Below, in pieces: positions 1-8,144 of a stretch of DNA of 12,545 bases. The translations under genes and the position numbers were made by a program. This stretch comes from Isohypsibius dastychi (Eukaryota > Tardigrada > Eutardigrada > Parachela > Isohypsibiidae): NCBI GenBank assembly GCA_034696485.1, contig JAQIWT010001096.1:1-12545 (forward strand). Reading direction: 5' to 3'. Numbering within the stretch: position 1 is the first letter of the stretch; every line of letters begins with the position of its first letter. Under the pieces are notes generated by a model. It was not told the DNA's origin and made no database searches. It saw only the letters and a list, made by a program, of their open reading frames with translations.

Positions 1-61
1 TTAAGTGGACCAGTCATGTATGTGGACCACTTTTTTCGGAACGACAGGGTGGTCCACTTAA
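1..61. repeat. Short inverted repeat flanked by TTAA (possible mini-element or transposon end)
   Basis: TTAAGTGGACCA at 1-12 is perfectly repeated in inverted orientation as TGGTCCACTTAA at 50-61. A further copy, GTGGACCAC, lies inside at 22-30. Both outer ends are TTAA, the target-site duplication typical of piggyBac-like elements, so 5-57 could be a tiny non-autonomous element with 8-bp terminal repeats GTGGACCA/TGGTCCAC. Because the window begins exactly at the left TTAA, the structure could instead be the end of a longer element lying outside. No transposase is present. The repeat is seen directly; its nature is inferred. Confidence 0.45.
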
Positions 62-135
62 TGACTTTTACTGTACTTAAAATCTGAACATTTTCGAATC
101 AGCTTGCAGAAGCGAAGCGGTCTGGGATTACGTGA

Positions 136-141
136 TTTAAT
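136..141 (-). promoter_or_regulatory. Candidate poly(A) signal ATTAAA for lipase A
   Basis: The minus strand reads ATTAAA about 115 bases after the lipase A stop codon, a common variant polyadenylation hexamer. It sits in a 12-base block (136-147) that recurs downstream of lipase B. No canonical AATAAA was found between it and the stop. The distance is acceptable for a short 3' UTR, but there is no transcript support. Confidence 0.35.
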
Positions 142-256
142 CGAGAAATGAACAGAATAACGGTAGAATTGTGCTTGAATGATGACTCAACAAATGAAAC
201 AAAAAATAAAGACTAGAAGAAGATCTGTTATGGACCTGCCATATATATCAAGCTGT

Positions 257-2609
257 TTACTGCATATAAGAATGGATCAGGTTGGCGAGGGTGTCTTTCT
301 TTTCTTCGACTTTGGTTCTTCCAAGCTGGAAGATGGAAACAAGCTCATCCACTTCCGTCAGCAGTACCTCACTTTCCATGTGAAGGTAATTTGTTCGAAC
401 CAAGTTAAGTGGATTCAGGAAAAACGTATCGGCTTCCCATGAGAACACTATTGATTGAATAGTCCCCAAATCTTGAGGCGTCTCAAAAAACGCAGTATAC
501 GTTTGGCCGGGTTCCAGTCTCATTGAGCTGCAATCGGAAAATCAGGAGCGAAACCAACCGAATTACGACAGTGTAACACTCACTCTTTGTTCAGCTGAAT
601 TTTACTGCTGGTTGCCAAATTTCCATAGAGCTTGACATAAATCCAACCATCTTGCTGTAAAAAAATGACAGGGGTTAATTTTCATCTTTGTTTATTTTTT
701 GTTTAACTTACGGATTTTGCATTGTTTTCCTTCGTTTTGTTTTGCAGTGTGAAGCTGACTTTATGAGGATTGGCTGTAAAATAGGTTGTCAAAGGGTGTT
801 TTCTTTTGGAGCGCTAACGCCCACAAAGAGCTTACTGCAAAATGGCGAACGAGCCATGGTGATGGTGTAAAAGTTTTTGGTCTTTCCTGCCTCAGCGAGT
901 GACTGGTCAGCGCGATAACCAAGAACAGCGCACTTTCCGCCGGCACATCGAAAGCATTCTCCACGGAGGAACTTTTCATATGACTCGCATTCGAAAGATT
1001 TCATGGCACAGGCTTTGTTGTTGATACTCTCTGAAATCAAAAAGCGATCAAATCGGTAATATCTTATGTGCTAGCTGATGATCATCCAAATCATACCGTA
1101 AAACAGAACCACAGCTCTTGCGTGACTGCAAGCGATGACTTCCAGAGAAGTTGCTGCGAATGTACCGATACCATCTGGGAAGCGAGATGCACCGTTAGAA
1201 TCAAAAGTTTTTCCCACAAACGAATAACTTACTAAATTCACTTGCGTTCATGCTTGGACCGTTCCAGATTGTTGAAATAAGTCTGAAAATATAAGACATG
1301 TTTATAATTCGCTGATCAAATAACGGGACTAGGTTTTTCCTTACCCGTTGTTGCATCCAGGTTGGTCCAGACCACCGTTCGGGTAGAAGTCTGGAAACAC
1401 GTTCAACGTCAAAATAGGCATCCAAATCGTAGCACAAAGTTGGTTTGGTCTGACTTACTAAGATGACCCATTGGCTGAGCAGATCCGAAAGCAAGAGTGA
1501 TACCAAGGTTCAGGATATATTCACCATCAGTCACAATCTGCAACCACATCATCGTGAGAATTACGTTTCTGTTAATTGACAGAGTCACCAAAAACTAACC
1601 GTGTCGACAACGGTAGCGTCGGTCGGATCAAGTCGGACTTCTTCAGGCATATTGGTGAAGTAAGGTCCAGCCGGGTCAAGACCAGTAATGCGACCGAGCG
1701 GTGAGCCACTCAGTCTGAAGGTGGCGCCAACATAGCCTGCAGCTTGAGCACCGAGACTGTGCCCGACGATATGGAATGACGCGGGGTCGGCGCCATATTG
1801 GTCTTGCAAGTGGTGGAGAAATTTGGCGACATAAGATCCGATCAACCGGGCGTTTGCTGAGGCTTGTGTGTATGGCGCGGTGTTTCCATGCGCTAAAGTG
1901 TGTAAATTGACATTCTATTACAGGAGTTTGAATAAAGTTTGAAACATACACCAATCCAGGCGGATAATATTGTAGTCATTGCTGGCAAGCAATTCGCGCA
2001 CGGAGGCCTGTTTTTAGTTAAATGAATGAGATTTGTGCTGGTAATGGCGCAGTTTGATTGCTTACAGTCCACCATGGCCATCTCCAGTTGTCCAAGAACC
2101 CATGAATCAAAACCTTCGTTGCTTTTGTGGCATTAAAGTTTGAGTTCGCTATGGAACTCGAGTTATATGGATCCAGGATTTGAGTGGTCAATGGATTCAA
2201 GCGAGTGTTCAGATGAAGAACAAGTTTGTTAGTCAAACTACAGGTTGGAATCGAGTTGATGGGCCTAAAAACAAAACTAATCAGCGGACGGCCATCGGAA
2301 GTTTGAACGAGGATTTTTTTGTCGTGCTTTACAGATCAAATTACAAAAAGTTAATCACCTGTTGAGAAGACTGAAAAACGCTCCACCGGAGTTGAAACAT
2401 CCCAAATCGCCACAACAAGCTTCGGCTGCTGGAACGCAATAACACAAAATGACGTGGTTTTGACGCATCACCGTATTGATTTAAAGGAATCTCTTACCTT
2501 TTGTCTGGATAAGTGCCTTGTTACCAACGGGATTATGGGGAATCATACGGGCTGGTGTGGCATTAGCAGCGGCCGCGAGGGCGACAACAACGACGAGGAA
2601 GAAATTCAT
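257..2609 (-). CDS. Lipase A: secreted pancreatic-lipase-type triacylglycerol lipase, complete, 13 coding exons
   Basis: Exons (minus strand): 2609-2498, 2425-2359, 2264-2066, 2007-1950, 1892-1600, 1537-1459, 1390-1345, 1282-1233, 1174-1097, 1030-836, 773-712, 654-584, 527-257; 1581 nt, 526 aa. All introns are GT..AG and the phases close. A hydrophobic signal peptide (about residues 1-18) is followed by a short prosegment and CCGDLGCF. The alpha/beta-hydrolase core carries the family triad: S191 in GHSLG, D218 in GLDPAG and H319 in CSH, with DYNIIRLDW before it. The lid lies between C282 and C317. A PLAT/C2-like domain fills roughly residues 390-515. The family hydrolyses dietary acylglycerols or phospholipids outside the cell; the exact substrate is unknown. 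Family members commonly have W or L after the catalytic CxH, and here it is A320. Intron 1 and the intron after VVDT are absent from paralogue B. Start: first ATG, followed by a signal peptide. Confidence 0.9.
2426..2428 (-). other. NAGNAG tandem acceptor at lipase A intron 1
   Basis: Intron 1 of lipase A ends CAGCAG on the minus strand. Use of the first or second AG changes the product by one codon (an extra Ala just before the CCGDLGCF motif) without altering the frame. I took the second AG as the default. Both are plausible. Confidence 0.5.
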
Positions 2610-2699
2610 GATGACCTTTTGAAAGTTCTGTTATCCAGATGAACGAAAATGTGCTTCCCTAACCTCTGGTTGTTAGAAGGTATATGTACGCCCGCAGAA

Positions 2700-2728
2700 C
2701 AGTTGATGTGGTCACGAGCTTTTTATAG
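2700..2728 (-). promoter_or_regulatory. TATA box and probable start region of lipase A
   Basis: The minus strand has CTATAAAAAG at 2728-2719, a strong TATA box. About 23 bases downstream is ATCAACTG (around 2707-2700), which fits an arthropod initiator. Transcription starting there would give a 5' UTR of about 95 bases before the ATG at 2609, with no intron needed. Confidence 0.65.
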
Positions 2729-3273
2729 GGTCTGGCTAATGCTGATTCGCTTGCTTCCGTGTGTGTTTGTGTTTGCTCAATCAGGAAAGCATTGTTCGGA
2801 ATGTGAGGGCTAGGAAAGATAGAGAGAAGATGTTGATTCTTTTTTGAAGAAGTCCGACATTATCTATTCATGGCGACCTCGCACACTGATACATTTCTTA
2901 AGCATACCTGCTCCGTAAGATAGAGGTGGTGAGTGTATGAATACACTGGAAAGGGGAACCGGACTTTAGAGTCGCGCTCCATAGTCCGCTTTTCAGTACA
3001 GGGAAGTACACTGATTCATCGCAGTTTTTTTATTGAGAAATCACGGCAAACTAGCAGTTTATTCGAAGAATACCTCGTAGATTTCATTTTTTCGTCACTC
3101 AAAAGATAGCTTGGTTTTGTTTAGTCAGGTTAAATAAAATCTTAGAGGGTTTCGGTCGAAAATTTGCACACGAGACTCGTTATCTGAGAGACCCATTTTT
3201 GCCGTTTCCCAGCGAGCTGAATTGAGTATAAATCTATCTACGAATGCGAACAAACATCATTGTTCATGGTCAA

Positions 3274-3291
3274 GACAATCTTAAGATTGTC
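3274..3291. repeat. Perfect 18-bp palindrome
   Basis: GACAATCTTAAGATTGTC reads identically on both strands, with no spacer. Flanking bases do not extend it. It lies in non-coding DNA about 550 bp upstream of the lipase A start region. It could be a dimeric protein-binding site or chance. Confidence 0.5.
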
Positions 3292-3862
3292 CTGAGTAAA
3301 GCTCAAGAATTTCCAAAGGTTGTTTGTCAGCTATTGATCGATGATCCTTCGAACGTGAAAACGAAGCACGTGTTTAAAGGTCAACTCACAGACAAACATA
3401 CGTATTCGTAAAACTGACTTGTGAATACGGAACAGGGGAACATACAGACCAGACAGACGTTAATGCACGTACAAGGTAAAAAAAATGAAAACGTTAAATT
3501 TCAGGATATTGGAAAACGATGGTTTTTTTGCGAATCGATTATTTATCTAAGATGTCACCACACTGCCTGAATTCGTGTTTCTCGAAGTAATGGTACTGGT
3601 GATTGTTGAGTTGATGTACGTCAATATGTACTTGATCGGTTGAGCAGAAACGCAGTTCCTAGAACCGGGTCATCAGCTCAGCAGCGAAGAGTCGTGACAC
3701 AAGTATTCTTGTTGTGCATCCTTTCACCTTGAAATGTGTGTTTAGAATTAGATAAGATTACATGCGCTTAACTCAGTCAACTGGATGTGACTTTTGCTTA
3801 TCGCTGAAAAATGTGGAATCACTACCGAATTTGACTGAGTTATTTGACCGTTTCTTTGTTCA

Positions 3863-3868
3863 TTTAAT
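3863..3868 (-). promoter_or_regulatory. Candidate poly(A) signal ATTAAA for lipase B
   Basis: ATTAAA on the minus strand lies about 180 bases past the lipase B stop. It is embedded in the same 12-base block (3863-3874, TTTAATCGAGAA on the plus strand) found after lipase A. Suggestive only. Confidence 0.35.
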
Positions 3869-4046
3869 CGAGAATTCTGATTTCCATTCGACGTTCTTGG
3901 GAGAGAAACGAAGAACCACTAGCATATCATACCACAAAAGAGAAATAAAGTTGAAAATTGAAACCAAATTTCCCCAACCATCGCCCAAAGTTGGCTCATA
4001 AACTACGTAGCAAAAAACAAGAATGTAACATAACATGTAGTCAGGT

Positions 4047-6417
4047 TTATGTTCGACGTGGTGCGCGAACATCCTTTCGTTCTTCAACTTTCTCTCTGTC
4101 CGGGACAAAAAATGATGACACTCCAGAATCGTCGATGAGCTCCAGGTCTCCAGCAACATAAATGTAATGCTTTGTCATCCAGTCCCAAGGATTGAACAGA
4201 CTGTACGAAGCATCCCAGTTCAGGACAACTGAGTTGATAATTCCAAAATCTTTCGACACTTGAAAGAAAAACGACAAACTTGCACCAGGCTCAAGATCGA
4301 TTATTCTGAAAAGAGAAGATAACGAAAGCTTGCGAAGTCCAGTAACTGGTAAATTACTCTTTTGTGACAGGGATGTTGTCAGATGTTCCTTTCGTTCCAA
4401 ACAGTCTGATTGCGATTTCTCCACGTTCCTATGTTGCAGGAAATCAAGCCAAATGGCGACTTATTCAGCTTCGTAGAGAAATTTACCGGCTTCGAGTCAA
4501 CGGTGCTGGTTTTTGGCTGCAGCTTGAAGTTCAGCTTGTAATTGAATGCTACAACGGAAGGAATGTAGTTCTTGATGCCCAACATGTTTTGAATCTGGCT
4601 AATTACAGCAAAATGGAACGCGGTCGTTCGTTTTCAGATGAAAGCTTTTGGTGACATTGGGCTCAACAAGTGCGTTGGTGAGATGGTATCCAAACGGCGA
4701 ACAAGCACCATTAGAGCATGAGAAGCAATCTCCACGTTCAAACTACAAAACCATGAAACATATAACCAAATATCGTGACTGGCATTGAATACTGGCAATA
4801 ACGTGACCTTTCCGTAATCAGCGCACTGATAACCTTGCATCTGGCATTTGGAACGATCGATTGAATCTGAATTGTAAGAAGATTTTATAACTCAAAGCAG
4901 CTGGATCATGATGAAACGACCCACCAAGAAACAAGAAGAACGCTCGCCAGTGACTGCAGCTGACTCTTTGATAGGTATCCTGGGCAATCGAACCGATCAT
5001 ATCTGCAAAACTTGGCAGCTGTACGAAGTAGCCCAACCGGCTAGATATAAGTATCAAACCATATGCACTGTTGTTGTATGCTAAAGGTGTCCCGAACAGG
5101 CTGCTCCAGTAACTAAAAACGGAAGATCTTTTAGTAAGCAGTGCACGACTTAGAAAGAACACTGGTAGGAGTACCCACTTTGCAATGCAACCTGGTTGTT
5201 CCCATCCACCGTTCACGTAAAAATCTAAAGCCACAAAAGAACTAAATAGTGCGTGCGCAGGCACCATTGTCGCTCACTTACTGAGATGGCCCATTGGTTG
5301 CATGGAACCAAGTGCGAAGATAGGGAGGATCTGGACACTGATTAGTTAAGTCTTAAACTTGTGCTATACGAAGATGTTACTCACCGCACGGTCACCATCA
5401 GTAATGATCGTGTCGACCATCAATGCGTCGCTGGGATCTAGACGAACTGCCGGAGTCGTATTTGTGTAGTAGAGACCTGTTGTCAAAGTTGAAATCAAAA
5501 ATTATATTTCCATCATTTTTGCCGGATTTACCACCGGGATCCAGACCACTGATTCGCCCAACTTCGTTAACTCCTGCACCGATGTACGAAGCAACCTGAA
5601 CGCCAAGGCTAAAACCAAACAGTGCATAAAACCGTGCAGAAATATTTCTAATATCAGCTAATACCTGTGGCAAATAATATGGACATTGATCGGGTCGTGC
5701 TTGTATTGATCCTTGAGTATGTTGAGGAACTTCGCCAAATACGCCCCGGCAAGTCGGCTGTTACCCACCGCTTGAGTAAAGGGTGGTTCACTGGCTTTTT
5801 CTGAAAATTCCACATATAACTATGCCAGTTTGAAACACACAAAGAACCATAACCTGGAACATACCTATATCTGCTCTGATCACATTGTAATCTCCTTCTT
5901 TCAGCAGCTCTGCCACCATATCCTACAAACGACAGCCGTACAAACAATGAGTGTACATGTATACGCCCAGTGGTCATAAGTCGCCTGTGCTGTGCCACTG
6001 CGTTATTGGTCGTCTAAATGACGACATCTTCTCACCTTCCACCAGGGCCAGTGATAGTTGTCGCTGAATCCATGAACCAGCAACTTGGTCCCGCGGCTGG
6101 CGTTGAAATTGGAGCCAACAATGGTCAGGGGACTGTAGGGGTCCAGCTTCTGTGTGGTGATCGGGTTCTCTCGAGTGTTAAGGTACAGGTTGAAAGAAGA
6201 CAGAATGGCGCAGTTTGGCGCGGTGTTCACTGGGCTGTTGACAAATTATGAAGTCAGCAGTCCTTCAAATTTTCATTAAAAGGTCACAATACCGGTAAGG
6301 TGGGTCGTAGAATGGGTAGCCGGAATTAAAGCAACCTAGGTCGCCACAACATGTTTCCAAAGCGGAACTGCAGCCCGCTATGGCCAAAACAACGGCTATG
6401 ACAATTAGTGGCGCCAT
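4047..6417 (-). CDS. Lipase B: secreted pancreatic-lipase-type protein with altered nucleophile elbow, complete, 15 coding exons
   Basis: Exons (minus strand): 6417-6293, 6234-6036, 5922-5865, 5800-5665, 5608-5532, 5476-5385, 5330-5282, 5224-5179, 5112-5060, 5002-4925, 4866-4808, 4742-4607, 4548-4487, 4428-4358, 4305-4047; 1500 nt, 499 aa. Signal peptide about residues 1-19, directly followed by CCGDLGCF in the same exon. Triad residues are S173, D196 (GLDPGG) and H296 (CSHW). The normally GxSxG elbow reads C-H-S-L-G, with Cys171 replacing the first Gly. The lid is bounded by C258 and C294. A PLAT/C2-like domain follows, ending KVEERKD plus a short tail. The usual DYNIIRLDWS stretch is DYNVIRADIE. 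The two exons around 5060/5002 are separated by a 57-bp in-frame intron; reading through it would give 518 aa. The acceptor of exon 7 uses the second AG of TCAGTGTCCAG, chosen because it keeps the frame. It is probably a lipase, but activity is uncertain. Confidence 0.87.
5003..5059 (-). other. 57-bp frame-preserving, stop-free intron in lipase B (exitron-like)
   Basis: The segment starts GTTTGAT and ends TTTTGCAG on the minus strand, is 57 bases long and has no in-frame stop, so the frame is open whether or not it is removed. Splicing it out gives SAYDMIGSIAQ..., which aligns without gaps to paralogue C (TDYDLSSSAMQ...). It also creates a 78-bp exon identical in length and phase to exon 9 of lipase A, whose intron lies at the same codon. 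Retention would add 19 mostly hydrophobic residues to the lid loop. Confidence 0.75.
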
Positions 6418-6517
6418 GCCTCTTGGTCACAGCGTTTCGGAAATTTATTGAATACCAGTTGCAATTCTGGGCTTCGTCTTGAGAAATTGCAAACAATGCT
6501 TGTGATCCTGATAACAC

Positions 6518-6583
6518 CTGGTAAATTTGAATGTGACATTAGTTTACATTGAATAGTTTATGGCATCTTGGAAATAGACTTAC
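6518..6583 (-). other. Probable 5' UTR intron of lipase B
   Basis: On the minus strand a strong donor GTAAGT (6583-6578) and an acceptor TTTACCAG ending at 6518 enclose 66 bases, the typical local intron size, with a CTAAT branch-point-like motif before the acceptor. Splicing would join an upstream non-coding exon (from 6584 upward, containing a tiny ATG..TAA upstream ORF of five codons) to the leader before the ATG at 6417. No TATA box is evident further up. Confidence 0.45.
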
Positions 6584-6719
6584 GTTAGGTCTTATCGTAC
6601 ATGCAGATTGAGCCATCAGCATCGCCTAGCCATGACGCCTGCCGACTCGTAAATTCCAAATGAGCCCGGGTGGCAGTTTATCAATGACTAACGTCAAGTT
6701 TAGTCTTGTTGTAATAAGC

Positions 6720-6812
6720 GGCTGTATGGTGTAGTGGTTAACAGAGAAATACATTCACGTAGCACGTCGGACTTTGAATCCGTCGACCCGAGTTCGACTC
6801 TCGGTACGGCCT
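6720..6812 (+). tRNA. tRNA-Gln(UUG)-like gene with a 21-base insertion in the D loop; possible pseudogene
   Basis: The acceptor stem GGCTGTA (6720-6726) pairs fully with TACGGCC (6805-6811), with one G-U wobble. The D-stem halves GTGT (6729-6732) and GCAC (6762-6765) pair. The anticodon arm has loop CTTTGAA (6772-6778), giving anticodon TTG (Gln). The T arm is CCGAG-TTCGACT-CTCGG (6788-6804). The A box (TGGTGTAGTGG) and B box (GAGTTCGACTC) look intact. Compared with a standard eukaryotic tRNA-Gln, about 21 extra bases (6741-6761) lie between GTGGTTA and GCAC. This is not the canonical intron site after position 37. A 27-43 T-T mismatch also weakens the anticodon stem. The gene is therefore either a decayed copy or one with an unusual insertion. 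Confidence 0.8.
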
Positions 6813-6813
6813 G

Positions 6814-6819
6814 TTTTTT
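6814..6819 (+). terminator. Pol III terminator of the tRNA-Gln-like gene
   Basis: A run of six T begins two bases after the tRNA discriminator base, the usual Pol III stop signal. A second run of seven T follows around 6835-6841 as a possible backup. Confidence 0.7.
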
Positions 6820-6841
6820 GCTGTCCTGAACATCTTTTTTT

Positions 6842-7190
6842 CGAATTGTCGGCAACTGCAGCGATAACTAAACATGTGAACAAAACATTTTGAGGTTTTT
6901 CTATAAAACTGATTTTACCACATGCCGAATAGGAAGAGAGCGTATAATGCCGGTGCATGATGATATCTGGTGATCGAATTTGGTATGGACTGAATTGACT
7001 TGCAAATCGCACATTTCACCATTATCACAGACTTCTACGTATTTCTAAGGGAAAACACGATGATTCGAGCGATTTACTGTAGACAAGGTTACAAAGGAGC
7101 TTCAGTGACACAATGAAGGAACAAGTTGTACAAGAAGTGCAGTACATACCGTGTATATTACATTGTTGACAAGATACGACATGCACGTGA
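6842..7190. other. Spacer between the tRNA-like gene and the Kazal gene
   Basis: About 350 bases without a gene. No domain-bearing open frame, repeat or RNA gene could be supported. It presumably holds upstream control sequence for the Kazal gene. Confidence 0.4.
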
Positions 7191-7194
7191 ATCA

Positions 7195-7226
7195 CAAATA
7201 AAAGGCCTGCAAATTTCTCCTTCAGG
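7195..7226 (+). promoter_or_regulatory. Core promoter of the Kazal gene
   Basis: A TATA-like AATAAAAGG at 7197-7205 is followed about 25 bases later by TTCAGG (7221-7226), a match to the arthropod TCAG initiator. The 5' UTR would be only about 18 bases before the ATG at 7242 (context CAAAAATGAAC). Confidence 0.55.
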
Positions 7227-7241
7227 TATAACTTTGCAAAA

Positions 7242-7866
7242 ATGAACGCTATTCTAGCCGTCTTCGCACTGGCCGTTATGTACGCGTATGCAGGTACACT
7301 GAAGCAATCTCAATACCCTTCTGTGTACTTGAACTAAATATTCTTGTATTTCTTTATCAGAAGCTGGAGCAAGCACAGATTGTTTCTGCATCGCACTCTA
7401 TAAGCCAGTGTGTGGAGAAGATGGTCAAACATACAGCAACAATTGCTGGGCAAGCTGCCAAGGTAAAACTGTTCATAAAATAGCACAACCAAACAGCATT
7501 AACAGTAGTTCTTTGAGCAGGTGTTGCTGTCACACATCCCGGCCCGTGCCGACCACCAGCGCCTACTTCTGTAGAATGTAAGCTCTCCAATTACTCTCGA
7601 ATAGGAATCAGGCTGGCTTTCTGGAGTTCAAAGACATTAAGAATCTTTGTATTGTAGCTGAGGACATGAAAGCACTGGCGAGTTGCTTCTGCACCGCCGA
7701 GTACAAGCCGGTTTGTGGTAAAAATGGAAAAACTTACAGCAACGCATGCCAGGCCAAGTGTGCAGGTGACTCGAAATCATCTTATGTGGAACTAACCCGT
7801 TGATAATACCTAGTTATCTTTCAAGGTGTGGTGGTCGTTCACGGAGGTTCGTGTGGATGGATTTAG
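7242..7866 (+). CDS. Secreted two-domain Kazal-type serine protease inhibitor, complete, 5 exons
   Basis: Exons: 7242-7293, 7361-7462, 7521-7577, 7658-7765, 7826-7866; 360 nt, 119 aa. A signal peptide (about residues 1-17, ending YAYA) precedes two Kazal domains. Domain 1 has cysteines 25, 27, 35, 46, 50, 61; domain 2 has 80, 82, 90, 101, 105, 116. Both carry YKPVCG and TYSN motifs, with a Pro-rich linker between. The P1 position (second residue after the second Cys) is Ala29 and Ala84. In Kazal inhibitors a small P1 residue favours elastase- or subtilisin-like targets over trypsin; that is inference here. Kazal proteins act outside the cell, in digestion, haemolymph or defence against microbial proteases. 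All introns are phase 1 and one splits each domain between Cys5 and Cys6, the pattern left by exon duplication. It is convergent with the epoxide hydrolase, 278 bases apart. Confidence 0.92.
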
Positions 7867-8144
7867 GCTGGTCTGATGTAAATGTAAAACGTGTTTCTCA
7901 TGGAACTCAGAATTTTTCCCTGGAGCAAAGCAATGCTCTACAGTAGAACTCCCTACATCTTAGAAAAGGCTGCAAGAATTATGTCATTACGAAAACTGAA
8001 ACTTGTGTTTATCCAATCAATAGCTCGAGAAATATAAATCCATGAACCATTCGCATCTTTTTTTTTCTCTAACTCAGTAATTAGAATGCAAAACGCGTAA
8101 AGATTGAAAGCTTTTGAATGAAAGCGTTGATTTGCAAGCCCTTC

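Larger units (their letters stand above)
2730..4046. other. Intergenic spacer between lipase A promoter and lipase B 3' end
   Basis: About 1.3 kb with no supportable gene. The 80-codon plus-strand open frame at 3762-4001 has no recognisable domain, and no splice-supported continuation was found. The spacer contains the perfect 18-bp palindrome at 3274-3291, a weak inverted pair CGTATTC/GAATACG around 3400-3430, and the candidate ATTAAA signal of lipase B near 3865. I see no tRNA, snRNA or transposase signature here. Confidence 0.5.

Noticed and set aside
2881-3010. Possible small structured RNA (short pairs such as CGGACT/AGTCCG and GTGTAT/ATACAC)
   Set aside because: Stems are only six bases, no Pol III boxes or snRNA motifs are present, and such pairs are common by chance.
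3762-4001. 79-residue plus-strand open frame as a small gene
   Set aside because: No domain, signal peptide, splice-supported extension or promoter recognised; length is ordinary for chance in this composition.
5003-5059. Reading this stretch as a 19-residue coding insertion that enlarges the lid of lipase B
   Set aside because: The frame is open, but removing it restores a gap-free match to paralogue C and an intron at the same codon and phase as in lipase A, with a good TTTTGCAG acceptor. I therefore call it an intron and keep retention only as a possibility.
6741-6761. Canonical tRNA intron
   Set aside because: Nuclear tRNA introns lie after position 37 in the anticodon loop; here that loop is an intact seven bases and the extra bases are in the D loop.
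6755-7012. Minus-strand open frame across the tRNA-like gene
   Set aside because: It begins inside the tRNA structure and has no recognisable protein features.
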